Assembly: GCA_964476245.1 (NCBI GenBank)
Contig: CAYYYW010000014.1
Coordinates: 1-27,292, forward strand
Reading direction: 5' to 3'
Origin: CAYYYW01 sp964476245
GTDB lineage: Bacteria > Patescibacteriota > Microgenomatia > UBA1406 > HO2-37-13b
DNA length: 27,292 nt
Positions 14,412-23,134 of this stretch are shown piece after piece (the first letter of the stretch is position 1; every line of letters begins with the position of its first letter). A program made the translations under genes and the position numbers. The notes beneath the pieces are model-generated. The model worked only from the letters and a program-made list of their open reading frames with translations, did no database searches and had not been told where the DNA came from.

Positions 14412-15551
14412 TTAATTAAGTTTGTGAATTCTCTCAAAGGTTTTTATTAAATCATGGGCATACTTATTTAAAGAAAATTGCTCAGCTCTTTTAATGCCTT
14501 TTTGAGAAAGTTCTTTACGTAAATTATGGTTTTGGTAAAGAGTAATAATCGATTTGGCAATGGAATTTTCACCATAGGGATTAAACAAAAGAGCGACGTT
14601 TTCAGCAATTTCTTTTAACGAGGACGTGTTGGATGTGGCGACAGGACAGTTTAATTTCATTGCCTCAACTACTGGGTAACCGAAACCCTCATGGATTGAG
14701 GGGTAGATGAAGAAGAGAGCCGACTGATAGAGAGAGTATAGTTCTATATCGGGGACGAAGCCTAAGAATTTAATATTACTATGCTTTATTGTTAAACCGT
14801 GCCTGCCGGCAGGCAGGTTGTTAAATTGTTTCATTGTTTTATCCCATCCTCTTGGTCCAACGATTATTAAGTCGACATCGTTTAGTTTAGTTTTTATAAA
14901 GGCATCAATTAATCTCTTAATATTTTTCCGCGGTTCTATTTTCCCCACAGTTAAGATAAAAGGTCTCCTAATTTGGTATTTTCTTGTTGTTTTTATTACT
15001 TCATCGTTGGTAGGAATATTTATCTCAACGGGTGGGTAAATTACTTTTACTTTATCTTCGGGAATTTTTAAAAGTTCCACAATGTCATTTTTAGTGGAGA
15101 AAGAATCAGTAATAATTAGAGAGCTTTCTTTTTTTACCCACTTTAATCTTCTTTTCTGAACATTAACTATTTTTTTATTTAAGGTTTCTGGAAATTTTAA
15201 ATAAACTAAGTCGTGAATCACCGTTATTTTTTTAGATTGAGACGGCGGTTCAGTCCAATCCGAGGTTAAGATAAGGTCATTTTCTCCAATGAAGTTGTCA
15301 ATCGGAAAAATATGAAGTCTATTCCAGAAAAAGTCTAAAAGTGTTGGTGGGATGGAATATTTTCTTAAAAGAAATCTCTTACAAATTTTTGTTTCTGTAT
15401 TTTTATCTAATTTTTGCCGCAACGAGGAGAAAAAAAACAGATACCGATTCTTTTTATCATATTTTAATAATGCTTCGATTAGTCCTTTTATATACCTTCC
15501 TACTCCTGTTCCCTGGTAGACAATTTGAGAAATATCAATGGCTATTTTCAT
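14412..15551 (-). CDS. GT4-family glycosyltransferase with LPAGRHG insert
   Basis: This is a 379-residue GT-B enzyme with MKIAIDISQIVYQGTGVGRY at the N-terminus, TVIHDLVYLKFP, FILTVGKIEPRKNIKRLIDA, LIIVGPRGWD and the E-x7-E motif in IHEGFGYPVVEAMKLNCPV. Between KQFNN and LTIKHSNIKFLGFVPD the residues LPAGRHG are encoded by the palindrome-bearing stretch at 14799-14819. The insert is at the same loop as the 28-bp palindrome in the paralog at 13286. The gene starts 17 bases before the stop of the upstream GT4 (15535) and ends seven bases before the next ATG. Donor and acceptor are unknown. Confidence 0.9.
   Translation of the reverse strand: MKIAIDISQIVYQGTGVGRYIKGLIEALLKYDKKNRYLFFFSSLRQKLDKNTETKICKRFLLRKYSIPPTLLDFFWNRLHIFPIDNFIGENDLILTSDWTEPPSQSKKITVIHDLVYLKFPETLNKKIVNVQKRRLKWVKKESSLIITDSFSTKNDIVELLKIPEDKVKVIYPPVEINIPTNDEVIKTTRKYQIRRPFILTVGKIEPRKNIKRLIDAFIKTKLNDVDLIIVGPRGWDKTMKQFNNLPAGRHGLTIKHSNIKFLGFVPDIELYSLYQSALFFIYPSIHEGFGYPVVEAMKLNCPVATSNTSSLKEIAENVALLFNPYGENSIAKSIITLYQNHNLRKELSQKGIKRAEQFSLNKYAHDLIKTFERIHKLN
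14802..14817. repeat. Palindromic insert CCTGCCGGCAGG plus CAGG in a GT gene
   Basis: CCTGCCGGCAGG (14802-14813) is a perfect 12-bp palindrome extended by CAGG. It codes for the core of LPAGRHG on the minus strand. Inserts of this peptide type are, to my knowledge, recurrent in CPR proteins. Confidence 0.7.
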
Positions 15552-16755
15552 AATAGGTTTTTTTAAGACCCGAATATATCTTGTCCAGATCTTGAGCGAT
15601 TATATTCCAGCTGTATCTTTGTTCAATCAGTTTTCTAGCATTTACTCTAATTTTTTGGTAAAGTGTTCGATCATGCAGGAGTTTTATGGCATTGTTTACA
15701 AATTCGTTCTCATTTTGGGCAACAAGAACATTCTCTCCGTGTTTTACTTTAAGCCCTTCAACTCCGACCTTAGATGAAATAATTGGAAGACCAGCGGCCA
15801 TTGCTCCTAAAATTTTTAGTCGAGTTCCGCCTGGTCCTTGAATTGGTGCCAAAAATATTGAAGCATCGCTATATATTTCTTTTACTTTGTTTATATCGAA
15901 ATGTTTAATATCAATGATTTTTATTCCGTATTTTTGTAGATGATGAATTTTCTCGTGAGCCTTTTGTCCAGCAATGTAACAAACAGCGTTAGTTATTTTC
16001 TTTTTTATTTCGGGAAAAATTTTCTTGGCTAAAATATTAGCCGCTTCAACGTTTTGCAGCCAGGCAAAATTCCCTAGGTATAAAAAGATTGATTTTTTAA
16101 CAATCTTTTTCTTTTTAAATATTTCTATCAGATCTTCACCGGCGCCGTTGGGAATGATTTTTATTTTTAGACTGGGTAATAAAGCAAGCATTTTTTGTTT
16201 ATCTTTTTGAGATACTGCGACTACGATATTTGCTTTCTTCCAATAATTTTTTTCCCAAAATTTTAGTTTCAAAATATCAAAGTAAAAAAAAGGTTTTAAA
16301 AAAAAGAAACTTAGCGTATTGACAAAATGCTGATAGACTTGATATTCAATAGTTTGTTCAACTAAAATAATTGGAATATCTGTTTTAGGCAAATGAGGCA
16401 TAACATAAAAAGTTTCCGCATGGATTAAATCGAAGTTGTTTTTTTTTATTAAATTAAATACGAGATCTTTTGCTGGGTGGGAAAAGTTTCTGACAACTAA
16501 AAAAGGATACGGGCCAAAGACACTTTTAACAACATTTTCTAAAGTCCACGCTGATTCGGATCTTTTACAGACATATATTTTCTCGCAGAATTTTTCTAAT
16601 TTCTTTATAAATTTCTTTTCTTGATCGTTTTTAATTAGGGCGACTAGGACCACTTTATGTTTTTTGCCTAAATTCTTTAGAAGATTATAAGAACGTACCT
16701 GTCCTCCGGATGACGGCGGATAAGGAAGATAGGGAGTCAACATTAAGATTTTCAT
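15535..16755 (-). CDS. GT4-like glycosyltransferase (Stp1/EpsH-system type)
   Basis: The preferred start is the ATG at 16755, giving MKILMLTPYLPYPPSSGGQV, the typical opening of this group; an in-frame ATG 13 codons earlier lies inside the preceding gene. The product is 406 residues. The second domain has KSIFLYLGNFAWLQNVEAAN and, in place of the classic E-x7-E, GPGGTRLKILGAMAAGLPII, as in the TIGR03087-like sugar transferases. The first glutamate is absent there and the second is Gly, which is worth noting for activity. It starts four bases after the stop of the upstream membrane GT and overlaps the next gene by 17 bases. It is a cytosolic or peripheral-membrane enzyme of the polysaccharide operon. 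Confidence 0.87.
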   Translation of the reverse strand: MKILMLTPYLPYPPSSGGQVRSYNLLKNLGKKHKVVLVALIKNDQEKKFIKKLEKFCEKIYVCKRSESAWTLENVVKSVFGPYPFLVVRNFSHPAKDLVFNLIKKNNFDLIHAETFYVMPHLPKTDIPIILVEQTIEYQVYQHFVNTLSFFFLKPFFYFDILKLKFWEKNYWKKANIVVAVSQKDKQKMLALLPSLKIKIIPNGAGEDLIEIFKKKKIVKKSIFLYLGNFAWLQNVEAANILAKKIFPEIKKKITNAVCYIAGQKAHEKIHHLQKYGIKIIDIKHFDINKVKEIYSDASIFLAPIQGPGGTRLKILGAMAAGLPIISSKVGVEGLKVKHGENVLVAQNENEFVNNAIKLLHDRTLYQKIRVNARKLIEQRYSWNIIAQDLDKIYSGLKKTYYENSH

Positions 16756-16759
16756 ACGA

Positions 16760-18235
16760 TCATAATCTAAAGATATAAATTTTTTCGTTATCAAATATTA
16801 GTTGATATTTATCCTGTAGATTATCAGCAACTTCTTTTTTCATGGTAACAAAATATTGCATTCCTTGTTGCTTTAGGGTGTTAAAATCAGTTGTTGTCGC
16901 TGGATATCCGCGTCTTTCCGCCAAATATAAAAGAGTAGTATCGCCCGTGGTGTCCGTAACAATCTTAGCCTCGGGCGGAGTCAAAGTTTTGATAATTTTG
17001 GCCATATTTACTAAATCCGTATTATAAGAATAATAATCTCTTATTTTATAAAAAGAAAAAAACAGGGAAAAAGCCAATAAGGCAATAATAAACAAGGCGT
17101 TTAGGAAAAGATTTATAAATACTTTTTTTTCAGTTAAGAAGAAACTAATACCGATGCCGGAAAATATGGCTAAAGCTGGCAGAATCAATATTTGATAGTA
17201 ATCATGTTGAACATTACCTCCTTGAAAGGTTAAAAGATATATTAATGAAGATATAGCAATCCAAAAGAATAGATAGGTGCTTTTCGGTTTTTTTAGAAGA
17301 CCGACAATAAAAAAAATGACCAAATACCCACCTAAAATAAGATCTAGAATTCTTTCTCCAAATATCCAGCGGAAGAAAGCTGGTCTGAAAAAAATATTTT
17401 CTCGTCCTTGATAAGTGTTGACTTGAAAAAAAAGCCATTCTGAAACAGGAATCCCTTCAGGAAATTTCATCATCCAAAATCGCCATAAAACTAATGGAGC
17501 AAGTGAGAGCAGAAAATAAAAATAAAAACTGAGTTTTTTAAATAAATTTAGCCCAAATTTTTTATAAAAAATATAAATTAGAGGAAAAAAATAAAAAATA
17601 GTGGTCGGTTTTACCAGTAAAGACGATGAAAAAAAGACAATAGACATTAAATAATAGATATTTGATAAAAACAGAGTCCTTTTCCCATTTTTTGAATATA
17701 AATATAAAAAGAGAATACTCAAGAAAGAAAAAGACAAGGCGGTCATTTCGGGTAAAATAACTCTTGAGTAAAAAACAAAAAAAGGCATAGTACTGAAAAT
17801 CAGTGAGGAAAAAAAAGCCGCTATTCTTCCTTCTTCTTTTAGAACAAGATAGTAAATGATAAAAATCAAAGCAAGAGAAAAAAATATTGTAATTAGTCGG
17901 CCATAGATTTCAAGAGAGAAGATGGGTAAGTATTTAAAAAAAAGAGCGAACATGGCATTGTAGATAGGAAACTCAACAAAACGATAACCTTGAGGATTAT
18001 ATTTCCCCGATTGGATATTGGAAAGATCGTCATATTTTGGGTGTAATAAATCAAACCCGCTTTGAGCAAAATTTCTCGCCACCGCGGCCGTGTCAACTTG
18101 CCTCCAAGAATGGTGATCGGTTAAAGGAGCATTGATTTTGTATAGTCTAAGAACTAAAGCTATAAAAAGAAGGACGCTAATAAGAAACAAATCGATTTTG
18201 GTAAATTTACTATCAGGGGACTCTTTTTTGGCCAT
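16760..18235 (-). CDS. GT39/ArnT-like membrane glycosyltransferase
   Basis: This 491-residue multi-pass membrane protein has a helix at about 15-32, then the periplasmic-loop signature APLTDHHSWRQVDTAAVARN, in which D40 and D48 are candidates for the catalytic acid of the GT-C fold. About ten more membrane segments follow, then a soluble C-terminal tail (from about 425, PPEAKIVTDTTGDTTLLYLA). It would transfer a sugar from a polyprenyl phosphate carrier on the outer side. It is the third gene of the seven-gene operon, 16 bases after the O-antigen ligase gene. The specific product is not identifiable. Confidence 0.85.
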   Translation of the reverse strand: MAKKESPDSKFTKIDLFLISVLLFIALVLRLYKINAPLTDHHSWRQVDTAAVARNFAQSGFDLLHPKYDDLSNIQSGKYNPQGYRFVEFPIYNAMFALFFKYLPIFSLEIYGRLITIFFSLALIFIIYYLVLKEEGRIAAFFSSLIFSTMPFFVFYSRVILPEMTALSFSFLSILFLYLYSKNGKRTLFLSNIYYLMSIVFFSSSLLVKPTTIFYFFPLIYIFYKKFGLNLFKKLSFYFYFLLSLAPLVLWRFWMMKFPEGIPVSEWLFFQVNTYQGRENIFFRPAFFRWIFGERILDLILGGYLVIFFIVGLLKKPKSTYLFFWIAISSLIYLLTFQGGNVQHDYYQILILPALAIFSGIGISFFLTEKKVFINLFLNALFIIALLAFSLFFSFYKIRDYYSYNTDLVNMAKIIKTLTPPEAKIVTDTTGDTTLLYLAERRGYPATTTDFNTLKQQGMQYFVTMKKEVADNLQDKYQLIFDNEKIYIFRL

Positions 18236-18251
18236 ATTAAATTAAAAGACT

Positions 18252-19760
18252 TTAGTTGCTCTTTATTAAACCCCGATTGGATCGGGGTAAACTTAGAACT
18301 CCAACATAAATACCCAGGGTATACCAAAGCACATAGGCAACTTTGGAGGCTTCAAAAACATCAATATATGAAGCGTTTATGAGTAGGCCGAAGATTGAAA
18401 ACAAAACAGCATAGAATAATGGCTGATTGTTTTTTTCAATTTTTTTAAGGGATGTAAAAATAAATTTTACTAATTGGAAGATAAGTAAAAGAAAAGCGGT
18501 AAATCCCAATAATCCAATTTCACCTAACCATCTTAAATAATCGTTATCGGTTGATTCTGTAATTGATGAAGGTCCGGTACCTAGAAACGGATTTTTTAGA
18601 AAAGCTTTTACGGCTCTTGGCCATTCAACTTGGAGTCTGGTGGCAAAGGAAATATCGTAGACAATACCGGAAACAGGCTTTATGTCAGCAGAAAGAGAGG
18701 CAGTAAACAATGCTTGTTCAGAAGCGGTTAATAATTTCTCACCCATGGTTGCTTCTCTGAGTAGTGTCTCCCTGAAAGCAGCCGATTCAGTAGTCTCTTT
18801 TTTTTGGCCTTTTAATTTATAAACAAGACTACCCGCAGCCAGTTCCTTGGTGGTGATTTTTTGAGGAACATATACTTGCCCGGTTTTTTCATTAAATAAA
18901 ATTTGCCTAATTTGAACTGTTTTTAAGAATCGTTTGCCAAGGTCACGGCTAAACGAACTCATTAATAATGTAATAATAACGATGAAGATCGCATATTTGT
19001 ATTTTTTTAAGAAAATAAGAAAAAAAGGGGTTGAAATTATAAAAGCGAAAAAAGATATTCTTGAAGCGGTAAGAATCAGAATAAAAATAGATAGAAAGGC
19101 CAACAACAAAACAAAAACTTTTCCGTTTTTAATCGTAAAATATGTTCCCCAAATCAAAGGGATTACAAACACTAAATAGGCGGCTAAATCGTAATGACCG
19201 GCAAAGGTTGAAGCTAATCTTGCTTCCGGAGTTAGATAAAGCAGATGGCCTCTGGCAAATTCTGGATTCATAGTTGAAACAGCCGGAAGTCCTAAAAATC
19301 GTTGACCTAACCCGTAAAGATTGACCAAAAAAAGAGATAAAAGAAGCGAGGAGAATAGAGTAATAAAATCTTTGCGAGATTTAATAACTGAAGCGCCGAT
19401 AAAAAACACGATCATGTATTCAACTCTTCGGGCGGCATGGAGAAATCCAAGATGAGGATAAGTGATTGTCTTCGTAACATACGAGCCCGAGAGATATGAA
19501 AGAAATGCGATCAGCCAGAAAATAAAAATAGGTTTTAAGAAAAATTTATTTAATTGAATTTTTTTTCTTATAAGTTGAATAAAAAATAAAATAGTGAACA
19601 AAACAACATAAACATCTTCCAAGCGAATCGCAATGTAAGTATAGTTAACAATTTTAAAAGGAAATTTTGGGTAGAGTGGTATTAAGAAGATAAAAAAAAT
19701 AAGTAAAATTTTGACTAAATTATCATCTAAAGTATTTAATAATTTGGATAGCTTCTTCAT
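18252..19760 (-). CDS. O-antigen ligase / polymerase family membrane protein (Wzy_C)
   Basis: This is a 502-residue polytopic protein of the WaaL/Wzy superfamily, expected to polymerise or ligate the lipid-linked repeat units outside the membrane. Several N-terminal helices lead to LASTFAGHYDLAAYLVFVIP, then LILTASRISFFAFI (the S-R motif of the family), a long external loop at about 290-385, and NPFLGTGPSSITESTDND followed by YLRWLGEIGLLGFTAFLLLI. The start overlaps the GT2 gene by 38 bases. The very end, LPRSNRGLIKSN, is partly encoded by a perfect hairpin (18271-18287), suggesting a palindromic insertion replaced or extended the tail. Confidence 0.88.
   Translation of the reverse strand: MKKLSKLLNTLDDNLVKILLIFFIFLIPLYPKFPFKIVNYTYIAIRLEDVYVVLFTILFFIQLIRKKIQLNKFFLKPIFIFWLIAFLSYLSGSYVTKTITYPHLGFLHAARRVEYMIVFFIGASVIKSRKDFITLFSSLLLSLFLVNLYGLGQRFLGLPAVSTMNPEFARGHLLYLTPEARLASTFAGHYDLAAYLVFVIPLIWGTYFTIKNGKVFVLLLAFLSIFILILTASRISFFAFIISTPFFLIFLKKYKYAIFIVIITLLMSSFSRDLGKRFLKTVQIRQILFNEKTGQVYVPQKITTKELAAGSLVYKLKGQKKETTESAAFRETLLREATMGEKLLTASEQALFTASLSADIKPVSGIVYDISFATRLQVEWPRAVKAFLKNPFLGTGPSSITESTDNDYLRWLGEIGLLGFTAFLLLIFQLVKFIFTSLKKIEKNNQPLFYAVLFSIFGLLINASYIDVFEASKVAYVLWYTLGIYVGVLSLPRSNRGLIKSN
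18271..18287. repeat. Hairpin within the C-terminal codons of the O-antigen ligase
   Basis: CCCCGAT (18271-18277) and ATCGGGG (18281-18287) are exact complements around TGG. It lies 16 bases before the end of the gene. Either it acts as an intragenic transcription attenuator or it is another palindromic insertion. Confidence 0.6.
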
Positions 19761-20640
19761 AAGTTTTTATCAAATATTGATTTTTTACTATTTTCCCGAC
19801 AAGAATTGAAATAATTGCCTTTAATTTTAACATAAATTTTAAAATTGTGGCTTCGAGCCTTGAATAGTGTTTTTTATAAAAATATAAAAAACCACGGTAA
19901 ACTTGTAAAATTGGTTGGGTTCTTCCTTTGCTTGAGGCGCAGCCATGGTGAATAAATTTTGCCTCAGGATAAAAGCCGACTTTAAATCCAAGTTTTTTTG
20001 CGCGATATAACATATCAACTTCATCCATATACATAAATATATTTTCATCAAAACCGCCAACCTTATTAAAAAATTCTTTTTTTGTTAAAATGCACGCTCC
20101 TGAAATCCAATCAACTTGTTTTATTTTATTTGGCGACCACCTGGTTAAACCCCAATAATCTCCTCGTAGAAATAATGCTCCAAAAATGACAGGCAGACTA
20201 TAAAACGGACCGCAAGAAGGCTGGGGGGATAAATCTTTGTTCAAAAGCTTCCCACCTAAAAAATTGAACGCATTTTCTTTCCGTATAAAAAAGTTATACA
20301 ACTGTGGAATTGCATCATTAATAACTTCTATGTCTGAATTCAAAAATAAAAGATATTTTCCTTCCGCATTTTTTGCCGCCAAATTATTTGCTTTTGCATA
20401 GCCAAGATTTTGTTTATTTAAAATGGTTTTGAATTTTACATTGTAATTTTTAATTTTTAATTTTAAATTTTTAATTTGTTGCAGCATCTCCACCGATCCA
20501 TCGACTGATCCGTTATCAACAATAATTATTTCAGCCCCAATGCTTGTATCGTAGTTTAACGACTGTATTATTGTATCGATACATTTTTTAGTGATTTCTT
20601 TGGTATTGTATGAGATGATTATAATTGAGAGATCTTTCAT
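19723..20640 (-). CDS. GT2-family glycosyltransferase
   Basis: This is a 305-residue GT-A enzyme with LSIIIISYNTKEITKKCI, IIIVDNGSVDGSVEML, LNKQNLGYAKANNLAAKNAE and the metal-binding FLNSDIEV. The region DWISGACILTKKEF then GGFDENIFMYMDEVDMLYRA holds the acceptor-side catalytic acid (here MDEVD rather than GEDLD). Residues LKLKIKNYNVKFK are encoded by AT-rich repetitive sequence (20444-20477) and lengthen the loop after the first nucleotide-binding motif. It is the first gene of the seven-gene operon and a paralog of 10426-11313. A TATAAT lies 11 bases before its ATG. The next gene (O-antigen ligase) overlaps its end by 38 bases. Confidence 0.92.
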   Translation of the reverse strand: MKDLSIIIISYNTKEITKKCIDTIIQSLNYDTSIGAEIIIVDNGSVDGSVEMLQQIKNLKLKIKNYNVKFKTILNKQNLGYAKANNLAAKNAEGKYLLFLNSDIEVINDAIPQLYNFFIRKENAFNFLGGKLLNKDLSPQPSCGPFYSLPVIFGALFLRGDYWGLTRWSPNKIKQVDWISGACILTKKEFFNKVGGFDENIFMYMDEVDMLYRAKKLGFKVGFYPEAKFIHHGCASSKGRTQPILQVYRGFLYFYKKHYSRLEATILKFMLKLKAIISILVGKIVKNQYLIKTYEEAIQIIKYFR

Positions 20641-20651
20641 ATATATAGATT

Positions 20652-20657
20652 ATTATA
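20652..20657 (-). promoter_or_regulatory. -10 box of the seven-gene polysaccharide operon
   Basis: The minus strand reads TATAAT ending 11 bases before the ATG at 20640, with no Shine-Dalgarno sequence between them. No convincing -35 box is seen. Confidence 0.45.
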
Positions 20658-20724
20658 CCAATGTTTTAAACTATCAGATAGGTATTTTGTTGAAAGAAAG
20701 ATGAAAAAATAGCGATCGTAACTT

Positions 20725-20768
20725 AGCCGCTGGTGTGGGGGAGAAATCTTTATACCAGCGGCTTTTTT
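20725..20768 (+). terminator. Rho-independent-terminator-like hairpin without an obvious gene
   Basis: AGCCGCTGGT (20725-20734) pairs perfectly with ACCAGCGGCT (20754-20763) and is followed by a run of six T (20763-20768) on the plus strand. The loop is 19 nt and purine-rich at its start. Both neighbouring genes are on the minus strand, where no T-run follows, so the structure would end a plus-strand transcript from the 150-bp intergenic region, perhaps a small RNA. Confidence 0.55.
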
Positions 20769-20790
20769 GGACTTCCAAAAAATATTTTTA

Positions 20791-23022
20791 TTAATAAGTG
20801 ATTATATCAGTAGAATTGTATATGTTAGATTCCTCGACAGTCAACGAATAAACACTGTTTTTGATTAAACCTAATCTAACTGCTGCTTTCATAACCGCAT
20901 CAAATGGATCTATTCCTTCTGCAAAATAACGTTCGCTTAAATCAAAAAGTGCTACCGCAGCAGGAATAAGTTTAGGTGATATATCAATCCTAAGAAATCT
21001 TGGGTTTAAATCAGCTATCCGAACTCTTTCTAATATATCAGCATCTTTAAAACAATTAACTTCTGCTGGAATTTTTCCTGGACCAAAGTTATTTAGTTCG
21101 TCAAATTGACAAATGTTGGCAATAAGTTGCTTTTGTACTAAAGTTAAGTGTTGTGCTCCTATTTGATCTGCTACTTCCATAAACCAAGACGCTACTCTTA
21201 CGCCATGATCTTGATCAATATTATCATCGCGTCTTTTTGCATCATGTATCGCTGAAACCCATTTTAAAACATCTGTATCTACAGATTGTCCACCACTTAA
21301 TACCATTTTACCCAATATTTGAGACCATACTGCAACTCTTGTCATATGGGAGATTCCATGTATACCATTTATAGATTCTTTATCTAGTCTTTCAAACCAT
21401 AATCCGTTTGGCCTTTTAAAATCTTCTATAGAAGGTAAATTTTCAATACCTATCATATCTCTAATTTTTTGAACTGAGTCCTGTACTGATTCTTTTTTAT
21501 TTATTTCTGACGTTTCTTGAATAGTTTCTGCTGTAAGATTTTGTGTGTCTATTCTACATCCATTTGCTTCCTCTTCTACCATCTTCCTTAACCCTTCTCC
21601 TCTTAATATTTTCCAATAACCAGCTGGTATATAAACATTTCCTCCAACTTCATTTTCTATATACTCAACAGAAAAGGGAATTGCTTCAATAATTTGTAGT
21701 GGTTTACTGTCACTTTGATAAGCAATCGTACCAAAAAATCTTAAGCCCTGTTCAGCTGATAATGGAGAAATGGAACCCGCAATAATCTGTTGCATCATGT
21801 ATTCGAAATTTTCAGGTGATATATAAAGGTCTAATCCTTTGGTAAAATCCGTCTTAATTTTAACTCTCAAGTCTGCTTCACTTATTTCATTATTTGCGTA
21901 AGCATGAGCTAGTTGAGTAAAGTAACTTGCACTTCTTACCCAATCTTCATCAACGGTTAAGCCTTCGGTATTTGGAACTCGTACTTTAAGTAAAACTAAA
22001 TCTCGTGAAAACTCTGATCTACCAGCTGTTACACCGGCGTTATGGATACAAGTTACAAGATCATTTCCTAAATAAATCTTATCCCTATGGGTAAGTTGTC
22101 CTGTTGCTGTTGTAGCAATTACCCCAGTATGTTTTGGTTTTCTTAATCCTTTCTTTATTACTCGCTCTGCTAAAGTTTGTGAAGTGAGATGATATAAAAA
22201 TCCTCCATGTTTAATTTCTTCTATTGTTTGAGCTGGTTTCTCTATACCAGGTGTTTCGGTTCTATTAATTACCATATCAGCAATCACTAATTTCGGGTCT
22301 TTTTCATAATTAACACCGATTCGTTTAGCATAATTCTTTGCTCGTTCAGTAAGATTTTTTATAAATGCAACTTTATCTTCTGCGCCCTTATATTGCTGAT
22401 GTAATGAGGGAATAAGCGGCAAGTTATTTCTAATAAAATAATCAATAATAGCTATATCTGATTCAGTATTTATCCCTGCTCGATTATAATAAATAAGTTT
22501 TTTATCTAAGAATTCAGAAAAGTCTTCAAAACCAAGAATTTCTGCATAATCTGCCAACGATCTAATGTCAAATTTTGCTTTAAAATCATTTATTTGTGGA
22601 TCAGCATATGATGGTTTTAAATCTTTCCAAAAATAACCTTGCTCGGCATAATAACTCGCTGATTTACTTTTACAACAAACTTTTGCTATACGAAGGTATG
22701 GATCAAAACCATGCTTTTCTATATCTCCAACTATATCATCGAGTTCGGGAAAAACAGATATCTCTTCTTCCTCTGTTCTCTCCGTATTCCAATCGGCTGG
22801 AGGTTGTTTGTCTAGGCTAATTAATCTTCTCCTATCTGCAGAAATATGGACATATTGTTTTGATCTTAGTTTTTCTTCTGGCCTTAATTTAGCATATTCA
22901 ATTAATTGTGGCTCATATTGTCGTAAGTTTTCATGAGCACTTAAAAATTGATTTACTCCGATTAATCGATTACCAGATAATTCTTTTTCTGTTAGAGAAA
23001 TATGTATTTGTTCATCTGCCAT
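20791..23022 (-). CDS. Large protein with C-terminal HD hydrolase domain and possible ADP-ribosyltransferase-like middle domain
   Basis: I do not recognise this 743-residue protein as a whole. There is no signal peptide or membrane helix, so it should be cytosolic. Residues 1-260 are helical and charged without a known motif. Residues about 272-450 resemble the ART fold used by Tpt1/DarT-like enzymes: GFLYHLTSQTLAERVIKKGL (His near 277), DKIYLGNDLVTC (about 316), DLVLLKVRVPNTEGLTVDED and RFFGTIAYQSDSKPLQIIEA. Residues about 550-670 are an HD phosphohydrolase: GIHGISHMTRVAVW, AIHDAKRRDD (HD near 592) and CFKDADILERVRI for the last metal ligand. The gene stands alone with an extended -10 (TGTTAAAAT, 23060-23052) about 30 bases upstream. 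HD assignment is firm; ART is a tentative reading. Function is unknown. Confidence 0.7.
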   Translation of the reverse strand: MADEQIHISLTEKELSGNRLIGVNQFLSAHENLRQYEPQLIEYAKLRPEEKLRSKQYVHISADRRRLISLDKQPPADWNTERTEEEEISVFPELDDIVGDIEKHGFDPYLRIAKVCCKSKSASYYAEQGYFWKDLKPSYADPQINDFKAKFDIRSLADYAEILGFEDFSEFLDKKLIYYNRAGINTESDIAIIDYFIRNNLPLIPSLHQQYKGAEDKVAFIKNLTERAKNYAKRIGVNYEKDPKLVIADMVINRTETPGIEKPAQTIEEIKHGGFLYHLTSQTLAERVIKKGLRKPKHTGVIATTATGQLTHRDKIYLGNDLVTCIHNAGVTAGRSEFSRDLVLLKVRVPNTEGLTVDEDWVRSASYFTQLAHAYANNEISEADLRVKIKTDFTKGLDLYISPENFEYMMQQIIAGSISPLSAEQGLRFFGTIAYQSDSKPLQIIEAIPFSVEYIENEVGGNVYIPAGYWKILRGEGLRKMVEEEANGCRIDTQNLTAETIQETSEINKKESVQDSVQKIRDMIGIENLPSIEDFKRPNGLWFERLDKESINGIHGISHMTRVAVWSQILGKMVLSGGQSVDTDVLKWVSAIHDAKRRDDNIDQDHGVRVASWFMEVADQIGAQHLTLVQKQLIANICQFDELNNFGPGKIPAEVNCFKDADILERVRIADLNPRFLRIDISPKLIPAAVALFDLSERYFAEGIDPFDAVMKAAVRLGLIKNSVYSLTVEESNIYNSTDIITY

Positions 23023-23051
23023 AATCAGATTTTAAATTAGTTCCTATTTAA

Positions 23052-23060
23052 ATTTTAACA
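23052..23060 (-). promoter_or_regulatory. Extended -10 of the HD-domain gene
   Basis: The minus strand reads TGTTAAAAT, an extended -10, followed after a short leader containing AGGAA by the ATG at 23022. No clear -35 box is present. Confidence 0.4.
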
Positions 23061-23134
23061 AATCTATTTATCGAAGTTTGGTATAGAATATTGCTTAGTG
23101 GAATTCAGATAAAAGCTTCGGACTTTGTCTACTA

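Noticed and set aside
16756..16794. Earlier ATG for the GT4-like gene
   Set aside because: It lies within the upstream gene and adds 13 residues before the conserved MKILMLTPYLP start.
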